Source: Bacteroidota bacterium (lineage in GTDB: Bacteria; Bacteroidota; Ignavibacteria; Tepidaquicellales; Tepidaquicellaceae). Taken from it: a stretch of DNA of 64,000 nt. Positions 17,894-25,679 of this stretch are shown piece after piece. The notes under the pieces were generated by a model. It saw only the letters and a list, made by a program, of their open reading frames with translations, made no database searches and was not told where the DNA came from. Every line of letters starts with the position of its first letter. Position 1 is the stretch's first letter. The stretch covers positions 1,649,302 through 1,713,301 of the forward strand of contig JAFDZP010000002.1 of assembly GCA_018266835.1 (NCBI GenBank), read 5' to 3'. The position numbers were made by a program, and so were the translations under genes.

Positions 17894-18535
17894 CTAAAGT
17901 ATAATTTCTTCTTTATCTCCGTTAATTACAATTGCCTGCCCGTCCATAAGAGTTTTATAATGTATGTTTTCTGCTATGAAATACTCTACAACTTTATCCA
18001 TCGATTCAGATTTTCCATGCTGTGACTTGTAGTGCGGCGCAATACAATATGGAAGTACATTTAATCCTTCATATATACATTGTTCATTATAAGTTGATGA
18101 GACTTTTGTATCATCATCGGCAATTTCAAGTCCCCGAAGCGATGGAGCCAAAACAACAACTCCCGCGCTGTAACCGGCATAAACAATTTTATCTTCGTTT
18201 AACATATTTTTGATAATCACATCAAAGCCGCTATCGTACATTGCCCTCCGAAGAAGAAATGAATCTCCGCCCGGAATCCATAGAGTATCGTATTCCATCA
18301 GCTGTGCTTCAAGACTTTCTTTATCGCCGTAATATTTTCTTAAATCAATCTCTTCGGGAGTAAGTCCGATTTTTTCTAAATCGTGGAATTCCTCATGAAG
18401 CGCGTGATGTCTTTCTTTTTCGTGAAAGTAATCATGGGCATTTAATATAACTGCAGCACGTTTATTTCCTGTTACTAATCCAGAAAATTTTTCCGGTTCA
18501 TTACCGAGACGAAATGATGATAAATATAATCGCAT
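17894..18535 (-). CDS. Peptidase S51 family protein (dipeptidase E-like), copy 2
   Basis: This is the first gene of the tandem pair. It keeps the nucleophile elbow GYSAG, the LWIPGGDSFLLRRAM segment and the His-containing IAPHYKSQHGK. Compared with its paralogue the central region (HEKERHHALHEEFHDLEKIGL) is divergent and His-rich, which may reflect a different substrate. It starts 113 nt from the divergent aldo/keto reductase; the shared intergenic region must hold both promoters. Both copies lack signal peptides, so they act in the cytoplasm. Confidence 0.85.
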   Translation of the reverse strand: MRLYLSSFRLGNEPEKFSGLVTGNKRAAVILNAHDYFHEKERHHALHEEFHDLEKIGLTPEEIDLRKYYGDKESLEAQLMEYDTLWIPGGDSFLLRRAMYDSGFDVIIKNMLNEDKIVYAGYSAGVVVLAPSLRGLEIADDDTKVSSTYNEQCIYEGLNVLPYCIAPHYKSQHGKSESMDKVVEYFIAENIHYKTLMDGQAIVINGDKEEIIL

Positions 18536-18648
18536 ATTTTAAAATAGAAAGGAATTTACTCTTAATAAATGGTATTAATTCCATTTAGCGTTTTGCATCT
18601 TACTTGTTTTTACAAAAGAGAAGTAATATTATTTTATAAATAAAAATT

Positions 18649-19467
18649 ATGCAAACATATATTGAAATCCGTTCAACAAAAATTCCTGCATTAGGTTACG
18701 GTACGTTCCTTCTCCCGGGAAAAGAATGTCTCGACGGAGTTGCCGATGCATTGAACATTGGCTACCGGCATATCGACACTGCTCAGGCTTATAAAAACGA
18801 AGAAGAAGTTGGTACTGCTATAAAAAATACATCTGTTAAACGTGATGAAATATTTGTAACAACAAAAGTGACTCCGCGTAATTTTTCGGTTGAAAATTTT
18901 CTTCCTTCAGTAGAAGAAAGCCTTCAAAAATTGCAGATGGACTCTGTTGACATGCTGCTTCTTCACTGGCCATCGGATGATGAAACAAACAAAATAGCTG
19001 TCGAGCAGTTAGCAATAGCTCAGCAGAAGGGTTATGCAAAACTAATCGGGGTAAGCAATTTCACTCTAAGCCAGATGTATACTGCATTAAAGCAGGCAGA
19101 TATCTGCTGCAGTCAGGTTGAGTATCATCCGTACTTCGCTCAGAAAAAAGTTCTTCCTTATGTTCATAGCCACAATATGTTTCTCACTGCATACAGACCT
19201 TTGGCTGATGGAAAAATTCTCAAAGATGAACTTATCATTTCATTGGCAGAAAAATGTAATCACTCTCCTGCACAGATTGTTTTACGATGGTTCCTTCAGC
19301 AGAAAGATGTTGCTACAATTCCGAAAGCTTCCGATGAAAAACATCGCAGAGATAATTTCGATATCTTTGATTTTGAACTAAGCGATGATGATATGAAAGA
19401 AATAACCGGACTTGATACAGGCAAGAGAATGGTTGACCCTCCTTTTGCTCCCAAGTGGGATGATTAA
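18649..19467 (+). CDS. Aldo/keto reductase
   Basis: This NADPH-dependent TIM-barrel oxidoreductase of 272 residues has the full catalytic tetrad: D43 and Y48 in GYRHIDTAQAYKNE, K73 in VTTKV, and H106 in LLLHWPSD. The cofactor motif IPKASDEKHRRDN near the C-terminus is present. It resembles the 2,5-diketo-gluconate reductase branch, but the substrate cannot be fixed from sequence. It ends 1 nt before the stop of the convergent ApbE gene, so the two transcripts may interfere; no hairpin separates them. Confidence 0.92.
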   Translation: MQTYIEIRSTKIPALGYGTFLLPGKECLDGVADALNIGYRHIDTAQAYKNEEEVGTAIKNTSVKRDEIFVTTKVTPRNFSVENFLPSVEESLQKLQMDSVDMLLLHWPSDDETNKIAVEQLAIAQQKGYAKLIGVSNFTLSQMYTALKQADICCSQVEYHPYFAQKKVLPYVHSHNMFLTAYRPLADGKILKDELIISLAEKCNHSPAQIVLRWFLQQKDVATIPKASDEKHRRDNFDIFDFELSDDDMKEITGLDTGKRMVDPPFAPKWDD

Positions 19468-19468
19468 C

Positions 19469-20461
19469 CTATCTGCTTAGTTTTGTGAATGAAGAATTTT
19501 CGTCGGTAACACCTTTATCCATAATTATATAATAAGGGATATCAGCAGGAAGTTTTTCTTTCCCGCAGATGAAAAGAATCTTTGAAAGCATTACGCCTTC
19601 TTCGCAATTTTGCATGACCACTGTTGCGCTTTGGCAGTCACGGGCAGGGAAGCCGTTCTTCGGATTAAATATGTGATGATACCTTATTCCGTTTATTATG
19701 CTGTACCTTTCATAGTCACCGCTTGTAAGCACAGCACAGTCTTCAACTTCAATTCGCTTTACAATGTTTAGGTTTTCACGCGGGTCTTTCACTCCAATTA
19801 TCCATTTACTGCCGTCACTTTTTCTTCCGCTTGCGTAAATATCGCCGCCGCCGTTAATCAGGAAATTTTTAACTCCTCTCCCATGTAAAATCATTACTGC
19901 TCTGTTCAATGCATAACCTTTCGCTATTCCACCCAAATCTATTTTCAATCCTTTTTTAAGAAATGATATTGTAGTATCATTGGGATTCAGCGCCAAATTT
20001 TTGTAACCGACGTATGTAAGAAGATGTTTTATAAGAGATGAGTCGGGCGGAGTTTTTAACGGATGGTCAGAATTAAATCCCCAGTAATCTGTCAGCGGTC
20101 CCACTGTAATATCAAAGTAGCCGTCGTACAGTTCGGAGTATATAATACTTCTCTTTATTAATTCGTAAAGTTCAAAACTGATTTTCACTGGGAAGGAAGC
20201 AGCGTTGTTGTTCACGTAACTCATTTCAGTTGAGTCTTTGTAGTTGCTTGCAAATTTTTCTATGCGTTCAATTTCTTTGAAGGCATAATAAATTGCCTTC
20301 CTGCATGAATCTATGCTTCCGTGAATTGCAGTTATCTCAAACTCCGTTCCCATCAGCTGCTTGCTTGCAGACATTTCAAATGATACAGCAGTATCCTGAG
20401 AAAATGCATATGAATAAAATGAAATAAAAAATAAAATAAAAAATAATATTGCGGACTTCAT
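19469..20461 (-). CDS. apbE: FAD:protein FMN transferase
   Basis: ApbE attaches FMN covalently to a Ser/Thr of extracytoplasmic target proteins. The 330-residue protein has a cleavable signal peptide (ending SYAFSQ, without a lipobox) and the family motifs MGTEFEI, YDGYFDITVGPL, DLGGIAKGYAL, NGGGDIYASG, TSGDYERY and HHIFNPKNG. It is the last gene of a five-gene minus-strand operon and follows the NusG-II gene by 3 nt. The upstream DUF3570 protein carries two Asp-x-x-Ser/Thr-Ser-Ala-Thr sites that could be its substrates (inference). Confidence 0.93.
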   Translation of the reverse strand: MKSAILFFILFFISFYSYAFSQDTAVSFEMSASKQLMGTEFEITAIHGSIDSCRKAIYYAFKEIERIEKFASNYKDSTEMSYVNNNAASFPVKISFELYELIKRSIIYSELYDGYFDITVGPLTDYWGFNSDHPLKTPPDSSLIKHLLTYVGYKNLALNPNDTTISFLKKGLKIDLGGIAKGYALNRAVMILHGRGVKNFLINGGGDIYASGRKSDGSKWIIGVKDPRENLNIVKRIEVEDCAVLTSGDYERYSIINGIRYHHIFNPKNGFPARDCQSATVVMQNCEEGVMLSKILFICGKEKLPADIPYYIIMDKGVTDENSSFTKLSR

Positions 20462-20464
20462 AGG

Positions 20465-21109
20465 TTACTCGGCAAAAATATGAAGCTCGTTTGGAATGCA
20501 TGTAAGAAAATCACCGGCTTTGGTAATAGCTTTCATCTTACTGCAGATTTTATGTCTGCAATCAGAATCCATTATCTTAACGCCGCTCTCTGAAATATTT
20601 ATTTTTGTAATTCCTGCTTTACCTGTAAAACTGTAATTACCATAGGAGAGTGGGTCAATTTGTTTTATGATCTGTCCTTTTTGCATAACGAAAATCTTCG
20701 ATGCATTATTATCAGATTTTGTAAATAGTCTTACCCGTACAGGATTAGAAATTAAAGAAGGCAGCTTCAGTGTACTTCTTATTTCTTTCAATCCTTGACT
20801 TAAATTATCATTTGAATTTGTAAAATCTATGAGTCTTCCGTTTTTTACTAATACAATATCACCGACTGCATTTCCTGAGACAGAATACTCCGCATATTTT
20901 AAATTTGTAGTTTGAAAGTTTCCTTCCTTTGCAAATTTTTCCAGCATGGCAGATGCCTTATCGGGGTTATCAGTTATTACTTCAAGAGAAAAATTTTCTT
21001 CAGTTGAAGATGTTATTCCTGTCTTTGTTAATGCTTTTAAAGCAGAGGGCAGGATTGTCCCCGCAGCAACTGCCATTGATGATGCTATTAAAAAACTTCT
21101 TCTGTTCAT
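20465..21109 (-). CDS. Tat-exported NusG domain II protein
   Basis: The N-terminus MNRRSFLIASSMAVAAG has the twin arginine and hydrophobic stretch of a Tat signal. Residues 40-130 form an unassigned alpha/beta region. Residues 130-214 match NusG domain II as found in stand-alone exported proteins, with Cys residues in DSDCRHKICSKM and LTCIPNELHI. In Gram-positive bacteria such proteins are encoded beside FMN-binding proteins and ApbE, which fits the present position directly upstream of apbE. The cysteines may bind a metal or form a disulfide. The exact role is unknown. Confidence 0.8.
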   Translation of the reverse strand: MNRRSFLIASSMAVAAGTILPSALKALTKTGITSSTEENFSLEVITDNPDKASAMLEKFAKEGNFQTTNLKYAEYSVSGNAVGDIVLVKNGRLIDFTNSNDNLSQGLKEIRSTLKLPSLISNPVRVRLFTKSDNNASKIFVMQKGQIIKQIDPLSYGNYSFTGKAGITKINISESGVKIMDSDCRHKICSKMKAITKAGDFLTCIPNELHIFAE

Positions 21110-21126
21110 TTTTATAATTAAAATCT

Positions 21127-22269
21127 TTATAGTAAAATTTTAAATCCTATTGAAAATAAATATGCATACATCTCACTGAGACGTGTTGCCCAGTCAGGTG
21201 AATCTGTATGTCTGTGATAAAATCCTATGCTGGAAATAAGAGAAACTTTCTCGTTATTTAAAAAAGGAAGATCCAGACTTTTGTTTCCCTTTACTTCAAG
21301 ATCGAGTGAGAGCTGATTAGTATTTCCGGAATTCAACTTTCCGTCTACTGTCATCAGTTCTTCGGGAGCGGCGTACTCAGGCTTAAAGAAATATGCTTTC
21401 GTCTGAAAATACTGTCTGAAGCCCAGTGAAATATTTGTGTAGTTGCTTACATGGGTTTTGTATTCAATATCGAATGTATGCGACTTTATATCCCATGTAT
21501 CCCAGTAATATCTGTAACCGAGAAGCAGTGTCGAGAGCTTTGTAACTCCAAAGTTCATTCTTAGCCCGGCAGCCTTGCGAACTCGTACATCCGGTTCAAT
21601 AGGTTCAAGAGTTCTTAAAGTACTTCCGTCAAGAATTCTTACAACCTGATAGCCGTCAAGCATGTAACCGTTTACGTTTATATAGGAGAAATCAAGCTGG
21701 CTTATAATTTTCTTCGAGAGAATTTGCGTCACTCCTAAATTTATTGTTGTTGTATTTCTATCCTTCGTCCATGTTCTTGTCTGAGGAAAAACTTTATCCC
21801 AGTTGCCTGCGTAGCCGATCTGAAAAATTGTGTTCTTCTTTGCAAATGGCATTATAAGATTTGCGGCAAAAGTTTTTGATGAGTAGTCGTGCTCTGTACT
21901 ATACATACCGTCAACTGAAACCGTCGCTCCGAAAACATCTCTTGTTAATCCTAAGTTAAGCTGATGCCTTAATTCATCGGGAGTGTTATCGCCGCCGCCT
22001 GTTGTTGTCTTTGTTGCAGAGGTTACTCCATCGACTCTGAAAAGCATTTGCATCGTTGCCGAACTTATTGCATCTACTAAATAAGATGCATTCACACTTG
22101 TTTTGCTATCCAGATTTTTAGTGATACTTATAGAAGGGTAAATTACTATCAGTCTGAAATTATCGAAGTATGAATTCATATTTACCTGCAGTTCATCCTC
22201 AGTTGGCTGCTGCGCAAAAAGAAATACGGGCAAACATAAAAATAATATTACAGCAAACCATTTACCCAC
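21127..22269 (-). CDS. DUF3570 outer-membrane-barrel-like protein, possible FMN acceptor
   Basis: I chose the GTG at 22269, which overlaps the end of the DUF4266 gene by 8 nt and gives a clean signal peptide (GKWFAVILFLCLPVFLFAQ). An ATG at 22317 would add 16 charged residues. The mature 360 residues show many amphipathic strands (INLGVTQIL, LGYRYYWDTWD, ISLGFRQYFQ), as in barrels. DUF3570 and DUF4266 genes are known to be neighbours of apbE. DAISSAT and DGVTSAT (about residues 66-72 and 80-86 from the GTG) resemble the Asp-x-x-Ser/Thr-Gly-Ala-Thr sites modified by ApbE, with Ser in place of Gly. The domain assignment is firm; covalent flavin is a hypothesis. Confidence 0.8.
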   Translation of the reverse strand: MGKWFAVILFLCLPVFLFAQQPTEDELQVNMNSYFDNFRLIVIYPSISITKNLDSKTSVNASYLVDAISSATMQMLFRVDGVTSATKTTTGGGDNTPDELRHQLNLGLTRDVFGATVSVDGMYSTEHDYSSKTFAANLIMPFAKKNTIFQIGYAGNWDKVFPQTRTWTKDRNTTTINLGVTQILSKKIISQLDFSYINVNGYMLDGYQVVRILDGSTLRTLEPIEPDVRVRKAAGLRMNFGVTKLSTLLLGYRYYWDTWDIKSHTFDIEYKTHVSNYTNISLGFRQYFQTKAYFFKPEYAAPEELMTVDGKLNSGNTNQLSLDLEVKGNKSLDLPFLNNEKVSLISSIGFYHRHTDSPDWATRLSEMYAYLFSIGFKILL

Positions 22270-22474
22270 AGCCGCATCCTCCGCCTTCAGTACCGTTTCC
22301 TCCTTCCGAGCCTTCACGGATATTTATATAGTGGTCTTTGATTCCTTTCCGTATCGGGTTCTCATCGAATATCATATTCGGGTCAGCAAGCCTTTCTCTT
22401 TCATATGGCTGAACCACTACACAGCCTGAGGTAGTAAAGAGTAATGCTATGATTATAAATAAAATTGTTTTCAT
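22262..22474 (-). CDS. DUF4266 small lipoprotein with CGCG tail
   Basis: The ATG at 22474 starts a 70-residue protein with a type II signal and lipobox TTSGC (Cys18). Longer starts upstream would bury the signal. The core QPYERERLADPNMIF is the DUF4266 signature. The C-terminus is Gly-rich and ends GGGCGCG, as in other family members. The paired cysteines might bind metal or receive a cofactor. It lies 17 nt after the diheme lipoprotein and overlaps the DUF3570 start, so translation is probably coupled. Confidence 0.85.
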   Translation of the reverse strand: MKTILFIIIALLFTTSGCVVVQPYERERLADPNMIFDENPIRKGIKDHYINIREGSEGGNGTEGGGCGCG

Positions 22475-22491
22475 TTTGTAATGTCTCATTT

Positions 22492-22782
22492 TTAATTCCC
22501 TCTGTCCCAAAGTTTTCCGTGGCATTGATAGCATGAGTTTGCCCATGTGTTCACTCCGTTTATAAGAGTGACTTTACCTGCTAAATCTAATGAGTGGCAA
22601 GTAAGGCAGTCATCGATATTATTATTTCTTCCAACTGATTTATGAAGAAATCCGCCGTAAGAAGAGTTGTGGTCTGAAGGAACATTAGGCTTTGATGCAG
22701 TAGGGAACGGTCCGTCGCATGAATAGAATACTATAGAGAAAATAAATCCGATAACAAATAAATATATTAAGCTTAATTTCAT
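22492..22782 (-). CDS. Small diheme c-type cytochrome-like lipoprotein
   Basis: This first gene of the operon encodes 96 residues. A hydrophobic leader ends in VFYSC (Cys22), a weak lipobox. Two CxxCH heme c attachment sites follow (C59-L-T-C-H and C84-Y-Q-C-H), with His47 as a possible axial ligand. No known cytochrome family was recognised, and the fold is minimal. In the context of the NusG-II, DUF3570 and ApbE genes downstream, it probably supplies an electron-transfer step in the periplasm or at the outer membrane (inference). Heme attachment would need a cytochrome c maturation system, not in this window. Confidence 0.75.
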   Translation of the reverse strand: MKLSLIYLFVIGFIFSIVFYSCDGPFPTASKPNVPSDHNSSYGGFLHKSVGRNNNIDDCLTCHSLDLAGKVTLINGVNTWANSCYQCHGKLWDRGN

Positions 22783-23443
22783 AAATAAGTTTAGAGTATC
22801 TTCTTTACTATTAATAAAATACAGTAATGCAGATAAAAATTTTACGCAGCTATATAATTACAAAAACTTGTCCGGAAATTTATTTCTTATGGATGTGATG
22901 AGCGCGGAGAATTACTATTGTGTGACAATCAAAATTACTTTTGGTTTAACGCAAAGAAAAGACATTTATAAATCCTGTTTTGAATGGTGTTAAATTTTTG
23001 ATTAAAAATTAAACATCCGGTTTACCCTGAGAAAAATTTTGTTCAGTTTTCTTTTTGCTAATGATTCCTGAATTTTTCTTGGTATAAAGTTAAGTATTAA
23101 ATAACTAAAGTCATTTCTTGCTACTCTTTTATCTAACATAATATTATTGCCTTTTCCATTTTTTGAGAAGATTTATTTTGTTCATTGAACTTATACAAGA
23201 TATACTTAATGTCTTTTCCATACAAAAAGAAATCGATTAAAAATCCTGTAAATCCTAACAAAATTCCTACGTTATATCATTGATAAACATTAGTTTATTT
23301 ATTAAAATTGTCACCTTAAAAATTCATGAGTAATGGTTAGATTAAATTAGTAATGAATTCAGCTTTTCTGAATTTCCGACTTTAAATTCTCTGGCAAATT
23401 TCTCATTTTTACAAAACATTTAAAACAGAAAGGATTTACAATT
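22783..23443. other. 660-bp divergent intergenic region with two short minus-strand open frames
   Basis: It separates the diheme/ApbE operon from ndk and must hold both promoters. On the minus strand, a short frame at 23133-23261 (hydrophobic ILLGFTGFLIDFFLYGKD) ends 7 nt inside an ATG-started frame at 23002-23139 (45 codons, MLDKRVARNDFSYLILNF). Composition is protein-like, but neither has a known family. They could be a coupled pair of tiny genes or the broken remains of one gene. No other structure was recognised. Confidence 0.4.
23002..23139 (-). CDS. Possible 45-aa small protein or gene relic
   Basis: An ATG-started frame (MLDKRVARNDFSYLILNFIP...) begins inside the stop region of the hydrophobic frame 23133-23261, with the overlap TATGTTAG. 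The product would be basic, with a short hydrophobic centre. The overlap and matching strand suggest either translational coupling or a frameshift in one former gene. I do not recognise the sequence. Confidence 0.25.
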   Translation of the reverse strand: MLDKRVARNDFSYLILNFIPRKIQESLAKRKLNKIFLRVNRMFNF

Positions 23444-23863
23444 TTGGCATTACAAAGAACGCTTTGCATTATAAAACCAGATGCAGTTAAAAAGAACGTT
23501 TCCGGCTCAATTCTTCAGATGATACTTGATTCCGGCTTTAAAGTAAAAGGCATGAAACTCGTTCAGCTTTCCGAAGCTCAGGCAGGAAAGTTTTACGAAG
23601 TTCACAAAGAAAGACCATTTTATAAAGACTTAGTTTCTTTCATGACTTCAGGTCCTGTTATTCCGATTGCATTAGAAAAAGAAAACGGAATACTTGCATG
23701 GAGAACTTTAATCGGCGCAACAGATCCTGCTGAAGCTGAAGAAGGAACTATCAGGAAAAAATTCGCAGCATCAAAAGGTGAAAATGCAGTTCACGGTTCA
23801 GACTCAGAAGAGAACGGCAAGCTTGAAATTGCATTCTTCTTCCCGGAAAGCGAACTCGTTTAA
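23444..23863 (+). CDS. ndk: Nucleoside diphosphate kinase
   Basis: Ndk moves the terminal phosphate between nucleoside triphosphates and diphosphates through a phosphohistidine. The 139-residue length and the sequence [27 protein letters not shown] and NAVHGSDS (active-site His117) are diagnostic. The start is TTG at 23444, giving the usual MALQRT start; an AAAGGA element about 10 nt upstream supports it. A terminator follows. Confidence 0.96.
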   Translation: MALQRTLCIIKPDAVKKNVSGSILQMILDSGFKVKGMKLVQLSEAQAGKFYEVHKERPFYKDLVSFMTSGPVIPIALEKENGILAWRTLIGATDPAEAEEGTIRKKFAASKGENAVHGSDSEENGKLEIAFFFPESELV

Positions 23864-23897
23864 TTTTATTATAAAGAACTAAGTTTCGCAGGTTCTT

Positions 23898-23928
23898 AAA
23901 GCCCGATTTTATATCGGGCTTTTTTATT
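23898..23928 (+). terminator. Intrinsic terminator after ndk
   Basis: AAAGCCCGAT (23898-23907) pairs perfectly with ATCGGGCTTT (23913-23922) over loop TTTAT, followed by a T-run. Confidence 0.85.
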
Positions 23929-23950
23929 TTATATAGATTATTTTGAAGCA

Positions 23951-25234
23951 TTGACCTCAAAAATTCTAAATATAATTCTTCTCATCTTTTTATTTTCATG
24001 CGGCTATGCTGCAATGGACCCTTTCAATATAAATTACTCTCAGAACGAAAAAGTCATCGATGCAAATCCCGATGACTGGGACTCAAAAGGCTTCAAGGAA
24101 TTTTCTAATACAAACCAGCGCGATACTCTCCGTAATAAAGTAAAGTTTCAATTTTCATGGGATGAGCAAAATCTTTACGGTATCTTTATTGTCTATGATA
24201 AACAAATTATCAAAGTCGTAAAGGGAATGGATAATCCCGATTTATTTCTTAACGATGCTATTGAACTTTACCTTGATACTAAGAACGACGATGTAAAGAA
24301 CAGAATGGATATTAACGATTACCAGTTTATCATTGATGCACTTGGTGACTTTGTAATTTTCAAAGGCGATAAGAACGAAATAAAAGATACTGCAAACTAT
24401 ACAGTACCTAAAGATTTCGGCACTGCAAACATTGTTACCAATGTAAAAACTTCGTTGATAGGCAGCGTTAACGATAACTCAGATAAAGACTCTTTGTACA
24501 TCATTGAATTTGCCATTCCATTTTCAAGCATAGGAGTCATACCCTCCGAAGGATACAATATGAAGTTGGATGTCTGTATAGATGACCGTGATTCAAAAAA
24601 GCTTTCCGATACTGTGAATACAAACGGAGTAGTCGGTGAAATGAGCTTCATAGACTGGAGCGGCAAAACTGATTTTGGCTACCCAAGTGACTGGAGGCAA
24701 GTCCGCCTCGATGGTCATCCTAATTTTATAAATGTTATCAATAAAAAATTCAGCAAGTCATGGCTGATGATTTTCGGACTTACGATTATAATTTCCTTCG
24801 TAGTAATTTTTATTCTGTTCAGAAGAATAAATAAGCTGAAAAATATTCCGGTCAGAGGGGAAATAACAGAGTCAGCTTTAATTCATGTCATTGAACATGA
24901 ACCCACAGAAGAACCGAATGAACTTCCTCATAAAGAATTATTTGAAAGAGCGAGGAAGTACATCGAGCAAAATATAGATAACAAAGTTTTAGCCGAAACT
25001 CTGGCTAAAGAGCTTGCCTTAAGTCTTCGTCAGCTTCAGAGATTTTTTAAAGAAGAGCTCGATACAACTCCGACGAGTTTTATTACTCTCATCAAATTAG
25101 AAAAAGCAGCCGAACTGCTGAAAGCCGGAAAGAACGTAACCGAGGCGGCGTTCTCAACAGGATTTAATGACTCATCTTATTTCTCCAGGGTATTTAAAAA
25201 GTACTTCGGAGTTCCTCCAAGCGATTATAAATAA
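23951..25234 (+). CDS. Membrane-spanning AraC-family regulator with extracytoplasmic CBM9-like sensor
   Basis: The start is TTG at 23951. Domains in order: a hydrophobic N-terminal segment (4-20, with a lipobox-like FLFSC), an extracytoplasmic beta-sandwich (about 30-255) similar to carbohydrate-binding family 9 domains (VKFQFSWDEQNLYGIFIVYD, DAIELYLDT, YIIEFAIPFSSIG), a second helix (271-290), a linker, and an AraC HTH pair (330-427; LRQLQRFFKEEL, VTEAAFSTGFNDSSYFSRVFKKYFG). The architecture is that of a one-component transmembrane sensor that binds a ligand outside the membrane and acts on DNA inside. The ligand and targets are unknown. It stands alone next to the repeat island. Confidence 0.85.
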   Translation: MTSKILNIILLIFLFSCGYAAMDPFNINYSQNEKVIDANPDDWDSKGFKEFSNTNQRDTLRNKVKFQFSWDEQNLYGIFIVYDKQIIKVVKGMDNPDLFLNDAIELYLDTKNDDVKNRMDINDYQFIIDALGDFVIFKGDKNEIKDTANYTVPKDFGTANIVTNVKTSLIGSVNDNSDKDSLYIIEFAIPFSSIGVIPSEGYNMKLDVCIDDRDSKKLSDTVNTNGVVGEMSFIDWSGKTDFGYPSDWRQVRLDGHPNFINVINKKFSKSWLMIFGLTIIISFVVIFILFRRINKLKNIPVRGEITESALIHVIEHEPTEEPNELPHKELFERARKYIEQNIDNKVLAETLAKELALSLRQLQRFFKEELDTTPTSFITLIKLEKAAELLKAGKNVTEAAFSTGFNDSSYFSRVFKKYFGVPPSDYK

Positions 25235-25294
25235 TGTAATAAGTAGTAAGTATACAGTAGAAAGAAATAGTCACATTATTGTAACATTTGCTGC

Positions 25295-25323
25295 GACCTG
25301 ACAGTATTGAAAACTTTCAGATC
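25295..25323. repeat. Degenerate GACCTGACAG palindrome (left flank of island)
   Basis: GACCTGACAG at 25295-25304 and CTTTCAGATC at 25314-25323 form an imperfect inverted repeat. It resembles the related sequence at 25680-25712 and the acctgacagg-type palindromes scattered through Bacteroidota genomes (recalled, not searched). Confidence 0.45.
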
Positions 25324-25346
25324 AAAAAATTTTATGAAATTGATGA

Positions 25347-25411
25347 GTTTTTGACGGATTTTGTGATGCTTAGTGTTGTAAAAACAATATTGATGATTTT
25401 TGAAATTCGTC
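25347..25411 (+). repeat. 65-bp direct repeat, copy 1
   Basis: It begins GTTTTTGACGGATTTTGT and ends TGAAATTCGTC. It differs from the copy at 25612-25676 at two neighbouring positions only (GA against TT). Confidence 0.85.
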
Positions 25412-25423
25412 TTATATAATTTA

Positions 25424-25461
25424 ACCACCCCCTTAATCCCCCTCCTTGTAAAGGAGGGGGA
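25424..25461 (+). repeat. C-rich palindromic element (copy A)
   Basis: ACCACCCCCTTAAT leads into an 11-bp perfect hairpin (25437-25447 with 25451-25461, loop GTA). It is inverted relative to copy B. Confidence 0.7.
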
Positions 25462-25539
25462 AACATTGGTAATCTTTTAAAATGAGGGGTTTTGACGTAT
25501 TTTGTGTATTCATCTAATTCCATTTATAAAATCTTATCC

Positions 25540-25577
25540 TCCCCCTCCTTTACAAGGAAGGGGACTGAGGGGGCGGT
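25540..25577 (-). repeat. C-rich palindromic element (copy B, inverted)
   Basis: Its reverse complement matches copy A at all but about 4 of 38 positions, including the hairpin and the ACCGCCCCC end. Confidence 0.7.
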
Positions 25578-25611
25578 ATCATTTAACATCAAAATTTTTT
25601 AAAAATGTCGG

Positions 25612-25676
25612 GTTTTTGACGGATTTTGTTTTGCTTAGTGTTGTAAAAACAATATTGATGATTTTTGAAATTCGTC
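25612..25676 (+). repeat. 65-bp direct repeat, copy 2
   Basis: Sixty-three of 65 positions match copy 1 at 25347-25411. The inner part TTGTAAAAACAATATTG can form a small hairpin. Confidence 0.85.
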
Positions 25677-25679
25677 ATT

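Noticed and set aside
22475-22546. Longer start for the DUF4266 lipoprotein
   Set aside because: It would hide the lipoprotein signal and overlap the preceding cytochrome gene.
25347-25676. CRISPR array
   Set aside because: There are only two full copies of the 65-bp unit, the spacing is not regular, and no cas gene is present.
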